Shown in pieces: positions 1 to 3,661 of a DNA stretch of 6,545 nt. Under the pieces are notes generated by a model. It saw nothing but the letters and a program-made list of their open reading frames with translations. It searched no databases and was not told the origin of the DNA. The first letter of the stretch is position 1. Each line of letters starts with the position of its first letter. The translations under genes and the position numbers were made by a program. Source of the stretch: JACVRM01 sp046262315 (lineage in GTDB: Bacteria > Actinomycetota > Thermoleophilia > Gaiellales > Gaiellaceae); assembly GCA_046262315.1 (NCBI GenBank), contig JBHEMZ010000093.1:1-6545 (forward strand), given 5' to 3'.

Positions 1-146
1 GCCCGTAGGCGATGCAAGTTCAACTCGGAGCCGCGCCGCCTGAGGCTGTCGAGGGCGACGATGTCCCACTCGGCACGCCGAGTGGCAAGGGAGACGGCGA
101 GGTTGGCGCCGACGAAGCCGGCGCCTCCGGTGATCAGAATCCTCAC
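1..146 (-). CDS. NAD-dependent sugar-nucleotide epimerase/dehydratase, N-terminal part (cut by window edge)
   Basis: Only the first 48 codons are visible. Reading from a GTG at 146-144, the protein begins MRILITGGAGFVGANLA, a textbook Rossmann dinucleotide-binding strand and glycine motif (GGxGFxG, residues 7-13) of the extended short-chain dehydrogenase family. Residues 30-48 continue with an IVALDSL strand, whose Asp normally contacts the adenosine ribose of NAD, and then RRRGSELNLHRLR. From family knowledge, an Arg-Arg-Gly-Ser-Glu-x-Asn-Leu segment here recalls CDP-paratose 2-epimerase (tyvelose pathway) relatives more than UDP-glucose 4-epimerase; this is from memory, not a search. The enzyme would act in the cytoplasm, converting a nucleotide sugar for a glycan. 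No Shine-Dalgarno precedes the GTG, so it may be leaderless. It shares a strand with the methyltransferase but lies 218 bases beyond that gene's stop. The family is well supported; the exact substrate is not. Confidence 0.88.
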   Translation of the reverse strand, partial: MRILITGGAGFVGANLAVSLATRRAEWDIVALDSLRRRGSELNLHRLR

Positions 147-263
147 GGGAAGGAATTAACCAGGTGGGGTGCGCAAAGGTGCGGCCAGGTCTCGGTTGAG
201 ACGGCGGTCCTCCCGTTTCGTCTGGCTCCAATTGGGAGCTTGACGAGCGCGACCAAGCCCAAC
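147..263. other. intergenic spacer with two short inverted repeats
   Basis: No gene is supported on either strand here. Two small hairpin-capable repeats are present: GTCTC/GAGAC at 189-202 with a 4-base loop, and GCTCC/GGAGC at 225-239 with a 5-base loop and the palindrome CCAATTGG at its centre. Neither is followed by a T-run on either strand, so neither looks like an intrinsic terminator. The spacer presumably includes the former upstream region of the VOC remnant that follows and the promoter region of the epimerase on the other strand. Confidence 0.4.
154..159 (-). promoter_or_regulatory. possible -10 element for a leaderless epimerase transcript
   Basis: On the minus strand TTAATT stands 7 bases before the GTG start of the epimerase. 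It is an AT-rich island in GC-rich surroundings, and there is no Shine-Dalgarno between it and the start. That spacing would put the transcript start at or next to the GTG, as in the leaderless genes common in Actinobacteria. No good -35 hexamer is visible 17 bases further up, so this is weak. Confidence 0.22.
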
Positions 264-277
264 GAGAGGAGGAGGAA
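264..277 (+). promoter_or_regulatory. strong Shine-Dalgarno of the VOC-gene remnant
   Basis: The purine tract GAGAGGAGGAGGAA ends 7 bases before the ATG at 285. It is the clearest ribosome-binding site in the window. It identifies 285 as the original start of the broken glyoxalase-type gene, although a frame break lies only a few codons downstream. Confidence 0.6.
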
Positions 278-284
278 CCGCCGC

Positions 285-363
285 ATGAGGACCGTAGGTC
301 GTCGTGGTTCCTGTCTCGAACGTGGATCGCGCGAAGGCCTTCTACACCGAGAAGGCCGGCCCG
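285..363 (+). pseudogene. 5' remnant of a glyoxalase/VOC-family gene, frameshifted and truncated
   Basis: From 298 the plus strand reads VVVVPVSNVDRAKAFYTEKAG (298-360), which matches the hallmark first strand and helix of vicinal-oxygen-chelate (glyoxalase/bleomycin-resistance/dioxygenase) proteins, usually V-x-D-x-x-R-A-x-x-F-Y-x-x-x-L-G. An in-frame TAG at 295-297 lies just upstream. The ATG at 285, with a strong Shine-Dalgarno, begins M-R-T-V in a frame one base off. Removing one G at 297-298 would give MRTVVVVPVSNVDRAKAF, a normal VOC start. After the glycine at 358-360 the similarity stops: downstream codons are antisense to the methyltransferase end, whose stop is at 367-365. A VOC protein is normally about 115-150 residues and only about 25 remain, so this is a dead fragment left by recombination. 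What it acted on cannot be told. Chance similarity is possible, but the length of the match and the ribosome site argue against it. Confidence 0.6.
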
Positions 364-364
364 C

Positions 365-1299
365 TTACGGCTCGTGCTCCGCCGCCTGACGGGCAGCAAG
401 CGCTACCGCGTAGTGCGTGTGACCAGACATCGTGCAGACGTCGTCGAGCAACAACAGCATCTCGAGCAGTGGCGTATCTTCGTCGGTGAAGTTGACGATG
501 ACGTTGTGGAGCGCTGCATGGTAGATGGTGCCACCGATTGGCTTTATCCACGCAGCCGGGAAGTGGCGGCGGATCGCAGGCAGGATGTCGTCGCTGTCGG
601 CGCACTCGGTGGGATCGGCGGCCGCAAGCTTGTCGGGATTGACGCGCTTCACCCTCGTAGAGAGGTAGCCTTCGCCGGTCGGCCGCTTCAGCAGCCGCTG
701 GGGAAGGAGCTCACGAGCTCTCGAGGCGATGGCCAGGGCCTCGTCTGGCCATTGCATCCGGTTCGGACCGACGAAGTCGTTCATGTAGAGAAACCGCCCG
801 GCCGAAGCGCTCGCTTGCTCCACTGCACCGCTTGGTCGACGTCGAGCATGTGATGCAGCGCGTTGTTCCAGTAGACGAGATCGTACTTGCCGTCGAGCGC
901 AGCACTCGCGAAGTCCACCGCGCGGTTATGCCAAGTGATCCGATTGCCGAGCCCGTGGAGATCGGCCAGCTCTTGCCCCTGCTGGATTCGAGCATCGGAG
1001 ACCTCGTAGAGATCGAAGTGAGACACGAGCCCGGCGTGCATTAGGCCCATTTCCTTTGGACCGCTGCCACAGCCGACCGAGATAGCCCTGCCGAATACAC
1101 GTCCTTCCAGCCGACGCTCGAGCAGCGAGACGTCCCCAGCGGCCTCTCCATCGACTGGAGCGCCGCAGATCGACTTGTTTACGTGGCGCACAATGATCGG
1201 GTGCTGCCACCAGCGGGTCGGTCCTTGGTAGGGCTCCTTGGCCTTCCTCGTCCAGTGCGCGGCTGCGGTACGCAGGATCTGAGCCCTGTCAAGAGCCAT
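365..1299 (-). pseudogene. class I SAM-dependent methyltransferase, interrupted by a one-base frameshift
   Basis: The ATG at 1299-1297 opens a frame of 172 codons ending in TGA at 783-781; the rest continues in another frame to TAA at 367-365. Part one has SAM-binding motif I (AISVGCGSGPKE, about residues 72-83), an acidic strand end (DLYEVSD, Glu99) for the SAM ribose, motif YDLVYWNNALHHMLD (139-153), and the post-motif ALRPGG (164-169). Part two resumes as FLYMNDFVGPNRMQWPDE, the usual continuation after L-x-P-G-G in glycan-cluster methyltransferases. Adding one base near the AAA at 791-793 rejoins them as a 311-residue protein ending AARQAAEHEP. Intact, it would transfer a methyl group from SAM to a sugar or small acceptor in the cytoplasm. 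The remainder shows no other break, so the shift is recent or a sequencing or assembly error. It diverges from the sulfotransferase pair across 89 bases. Its base composition looks less GC-rich than that of the large glycosyltransferase. Confidence 0.85.
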
Positions 1300-1370
1300 C
1301 GTCCAAGCCTACCCCTATGCCCTCTGGAACCGCCTCGGTGGGGCGCTCACCCTGCTGGCACGATCCGGTC

Positions 1371-1376
1371 TAGACT
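1371..1376 (+). promoter_or_regulatory. possible -10 element of the sulfotransferase operon
   Basis: TAGACT fits the TAnnnT form of actinobacterial -10 boxes and lies 12 bases before the ATG at 1389. A transcript starting about 7 bases downstream would have a leader of only about 5 bases. This agrees with the lack of any Shine-Dalgarno before that ATG. No convincing -35 box is visible. The 89-base divergent spacer (1300-1388) must also carry the methyltransferase promoter, which I could not place. Confidence 0.25.
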
Positions 1377-1388
1377 CGCTGCGACAGC

Positions 1389-2492
1389 ATGGGCAAGATC
1401 GTCATTCACGCGGGTATGCCGAAGGCCGGCTCGTCCTCGGTTGTCGCTTGGCTCGGTCAGCATGCCGGTCACCTCAGAAGCGAATCCGGCATTCACGTCT
1501 GCGTTGCGCGGGCCAGGGACGGGGTCGTCCGCGTCGTTCGCCACGTCCGCGGCTCGCCCAACTCAGTCTCACTCCCGATCGCCGCGGACGCGGCGACCGA
1601 GCACCGCGAACGACTCATCGAGTCGTTTGCGGCGAGCCTCGACGAGCGGGCGGAGTCGAAGCGATTCGTCGTGCTCGCGAGCGAGGCGTTTGCCGAGTTC
1701 TTCTGGCGGCCCGATGCCGACTTCCTCGCGGCGCTTCAGGATCTGACGCGCCGACACGAAGTCCACGTCGCCTACTACGTCCGCCCGCAGGACACGAGCC
1801 ACGAGGCGGCGTGGCGCCAGTGGGGCTTTCGGTACAGCGCGCTTCCGTCGGCCTATCTCGCCAGCCGGGAGCGGCAACTCAGGTACGTGGAGACGTACCG
1901 TACCGTCGGGCGACTTGCCCCCGACGTCCACTTCCTTCCGAGGCCGTTTCGCCGCGACCTGCTCGATGGGAACGTGGCAACGGACTTCGATCGGCGCTTC
2001 CTCCGAGGACCGGATGCGCCCGTGGCGCCCGATCCGCCGTGGGAGAACCAAGGCCTGCCGCTCGACGTCGTCCGGGCGCTGCGGGCAGTGCCGAGGGGCC
2101 TCCTCTGGGAGTCCCCGCACGACAACCACGCCATGGGGCGCATCAAGAAGCTCGTGGAGCAGCTCGACGGAGCGGAGTCCGAAGAGGCGAGGCGCTCGCG
2201 CAGCATCCTGAAACGGTACTCCCACGACGTCTACGAGGCGGGGAACCGCGAGCTCATCTCCGAGCTCGGATGGGACACCGATGCGTTCATTCAGGGCGTC
2301 GGGCACGCGGGGGAGTCGGGAGACCTCTCCCGCCTCGACGAGCTCTTGACCTCTCGCGCCTCCCCGCTCGAGCAAGCCCTTCTCCACCGTGCGCTTGTCG
2401 AGATCGTCGGTGACGGCAGGCAGGCCGCGGCGAAGCCGGTGGGATGGAGGCGGCCGAAGTCGCTTCGGCGGCTTCTGCGGACGTCCTCCTAG
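1389..2492 (+). CDS. sulfotransferase-fold protein with altered cofactor site
   Basis: This 367-residue protein has no signal peptide or membrane segment. It opens with a beta strand and P-loop, IVIHAGMPKAGSSSVVAWL (residues 4-22), the 5'-phosphosulfate-binding loop of PAPS-dependent sulfotransferases (family pattern H-x-G-x-x-K-[TSA]-G-[TS]-[TS]). The second family landmark, strand plus helix YYVRPQDTSHEAAWRQW (129-145), keeps Arg132. Eight residues on, where the family has the serine that helps hold the PAPS 3'-phosphate, it has Ala140. Later landmarks shared with its neighbour are VVLASEAF (94-101), the WENQGLP turn (218-224) and EAGNRELISELGWD (283-296). The tail is basic (GWRRPKSLRRLLRTSS). 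The usual role is transfer of sulfate from PAPS to a hydroxyl of a glycan or lipid; with Ala140, weak or different activity is possible. The ATG at 1389 was chosen because the P-loop strand starts at once. It is probably co-transcribed with the next gene, 12 bases on. Family membership is likely; the acceptor is unknown. Confidence 0.8.
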   Translation: MGKIVIHAGMPKAGSSSVVAWLGQHAGHLRSESGIHVCVARARDGVVRVVRHVRGSPNSVSLPIAADAATEHRERLIESFAASLDERAESKRFVVLASEAFAEFFWRPDADFLAALQDLTRRHEVHVAYYVRPQDTSHEAAWRQWGFRYSALPSAYLASRERQLRYVETYRTVGRLAPDVHFLPRPFRRDLLDGNVATDFDRRFLRGPDAPVAPDPPWENQGLPLDVVRALRAVPRGLLWESPHDNHAMGRIKKLVEQLDGAESEEARRSRSILKRYSHDVYEAGNRELISELGWDTDAFIQGVGHAGESGDLSRLDELLTSRASPLEQALLHRALVEIVGDGRQAAAKPVGWRRPKSLRRLLRTSS

Positions 2493-2504
2493 GGTGCTCC
2501 TCGA

Positions 2505-3653
2505 GTGCTCGAGCGCATTGTCTTCCACATCGGGACGCATAAGACCGGGACCACCGCGATCCAGGTTTCGCTCGGCAAGGCACACGACCACCTGCTCGCC
2601 CGAGGCGTCCTGTATCCCCGTGCCGGACGCGGGGGCCCAGGTCACGCCCAGCTTGCCCGCGAGCTCCGGAGCACCGACGCGCCACTGGCGAAGGTGCCGA
2701 GCCACCTCGGAATCCTCGAGGAGGTACGGAAGGCGCGACCAGCGACCCTCGTTGTCTCCAGCGAGGACCTCCTCACGGTGGGCAGCCCTCGACCGGTGGA
2801 GTGGGCACGCCATCTCTGCGAGGAGCTCCAGCCCGCGCAGGTGGACGTCCTCGGCTACGTGCGGCCGCAATGGGAGCGGATCGAGTCGCAATACGCCGTG
2901 AGGGTTAGGACGGGGCGGGGTTGGGAGCCCTTCGAGCAGGCTCTCGAGCGGATGATGGTGGATAGGAGATTCGACTACCCCGAGACGTTCAGGCCGTGGC
3001 GGCAGGCCTTCGGCGACCGGCTCGAGCTTCGACCCTACGGCGCCGACCTCCTGCTTGGCGGCGATGCCGTGACGGACTTCTGGAGCTCGGTCGGGCTGGG
3101 GGCGCCGCCCGAGCCCCCGGACCACGCAAACCCGCGACCCGGCGCCCGGACCACCGAGATGCTCCGGCTCTTGCGAGCTTTCTTGGCCGACCACCATCTC
3201 GACGTGCTGGTACCGCCGCCCGCAGAACCGCACCCGCGGCCTCAGCAGAGGGCGGTCCAGGAGATGCTCCGGCGCGCACGCCGACGCATCGAAGCGGCGT
3301 TTACCGATGACCGACCCTTCTCACCCCTCACTCAGGAGATGGTGGTTCGCCTCGCCGCTCACTTCGCCGCCTCGAACGAGCGGTTGGTCCAGACCTACCT
3401 CGGAGGGCGCCACGAAAGCCTGTTCTCTCCTCCGAACGAGCCGAGGGAGCCCTCGACATGGTCGTTGAGCGACGCTTCGGAGGACGAGCGGAGGTTCTTC
3501 GCGCAGCTCGTAGGGGAGACTCTGACCGAACTGCGGCCCGAGTCGGGCGGGGCCCCGAGCCGAGCGGCTTCCCCGAGCCGACATCTCGCCAAGTACCTTC
3601 AACGAGCGCGGGGTCGACTCCGACAACTCCCCAACCCGCTCCGCAACGGCTAA
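2505..3653 (+). CDS. sulfotransferase family protein (PAPS-dependent type)
   Basis: This 382-residue protein starts at GTG 2505. A weak AGGG lies about 10 bases upstream (2491-2494), overlapping the stop codon of the previous gene. The P-loop is canonical: IVFHIGTHKTGTTAIQ (residues 5-20) with Lys13 and Thr16/Thr17. The strand LVVSSEDLL (82-90) and the 3'-phosphate motif GYVRPQWERIESQY (117-130) follow, with both Arg120 and Ser128 present. GVLYPRAGRGGPGHAQLA (34-51) resembles the usual L-Y-P ... H-x-x-L-A stretch of bacterial glycan sulfotransferase relatives. The C-terminal half is helical (SNERLVQTYLG, 290-300, is a family landmark) and ends in an Arg/Lys-rich tail (359-382). No signal peptide or membrane span is visible, so it should be cytoplasmic, acting on a nucleotide- or lipid-linked sugar or small molecule using PAPS. 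Unlike its upstream neighbour it keeps every cofactor residue I can check. Its stop lies 3 bases from the stop of the convergent glycosyltransferase gene. Confidence 0.87.
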   Translation: MLERIVFHIGTHKTGTTAIQVSLGKAHDHLLARGVLYPRAGRGGPGHAQLARELRSTDAPLAKVPSHLGILEEVRKARPATLVVSSEDLLTVGSPRPVEWARHLCEELQPAQVDVLGYVRPQWERIESQYAVRVRTGRGWEPFEQALERMMVDRRFDYPETFRPWRQAFGDRLELRPYGADLLLGGDAVTDFWSSVGLGAPPEPPDHANPRPGARTTEMLRLLRAFLADHHLDVLVPPPAEPHPRPQQRAVQEMLRRARRRIEAAFTDDRPFSPLTQEMVVRLAAHFAASNERLVQTYLGGRHESLFSPPNEPREPSTWSLSDASEDERRFFAQLVGETLTELRPESGGAPSRAASPSRHLAKYLQRARGRLRQLPNPLRNG

Positions 3654-3661
3654 GGCTTAGC
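3649..3661. repeat. short palindrome spanning two convergent stop codons
   Basis: GCTAAG/CTTAGC is an inverted repeat with a single central G, covering the TAA of the sulfotransferase gene (3651-3653) and the TAA of the glycosyltransferase gene read on the other strand (3659-3657). As RNA it could form only a 5-bp stem with a 3-base loop and has no following T-run, so it is a poor terminator. No better terminator is visible between the two genes, because there is almost no space between them. Confidence 0.35.

Noticed and set aside
189..239. Two short inverted repeats as terminators or operators
   Set aside because: Stems are only 5 bp, no T-run follows on either strand, and such repeats are expected by chance in this composition.
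12..389. A 125-codon plus-strand frame over the epimerase start and the spacer
   Set aside because: Its first third is antisense to the epimerase Rossmann motif and the rest has no recognisable features. Its only meaningful part is that it contains the ATG at 285, handled under the VOC remnant.
1389..2413. Overlapping plus-strand frame at 1448-2413 in the first sulfotransferase gene
   Set aside because: It is an Arg/Pro/Ala-rich out-of-frame translation without motifs, while the frame starting at 1389 has the P-loop and other family landmarks.
1569..3233. A 554-codon open frame on the minus strand running across both sulfotransferase genes
   Set aside because: It is antisense to two genes with clear family motifs. 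Its translation is a low-complexity mix rich in Arg, Pro, Glu and Gly with no recognisable motif, as expected of a shadow frame in high-GC DNA.
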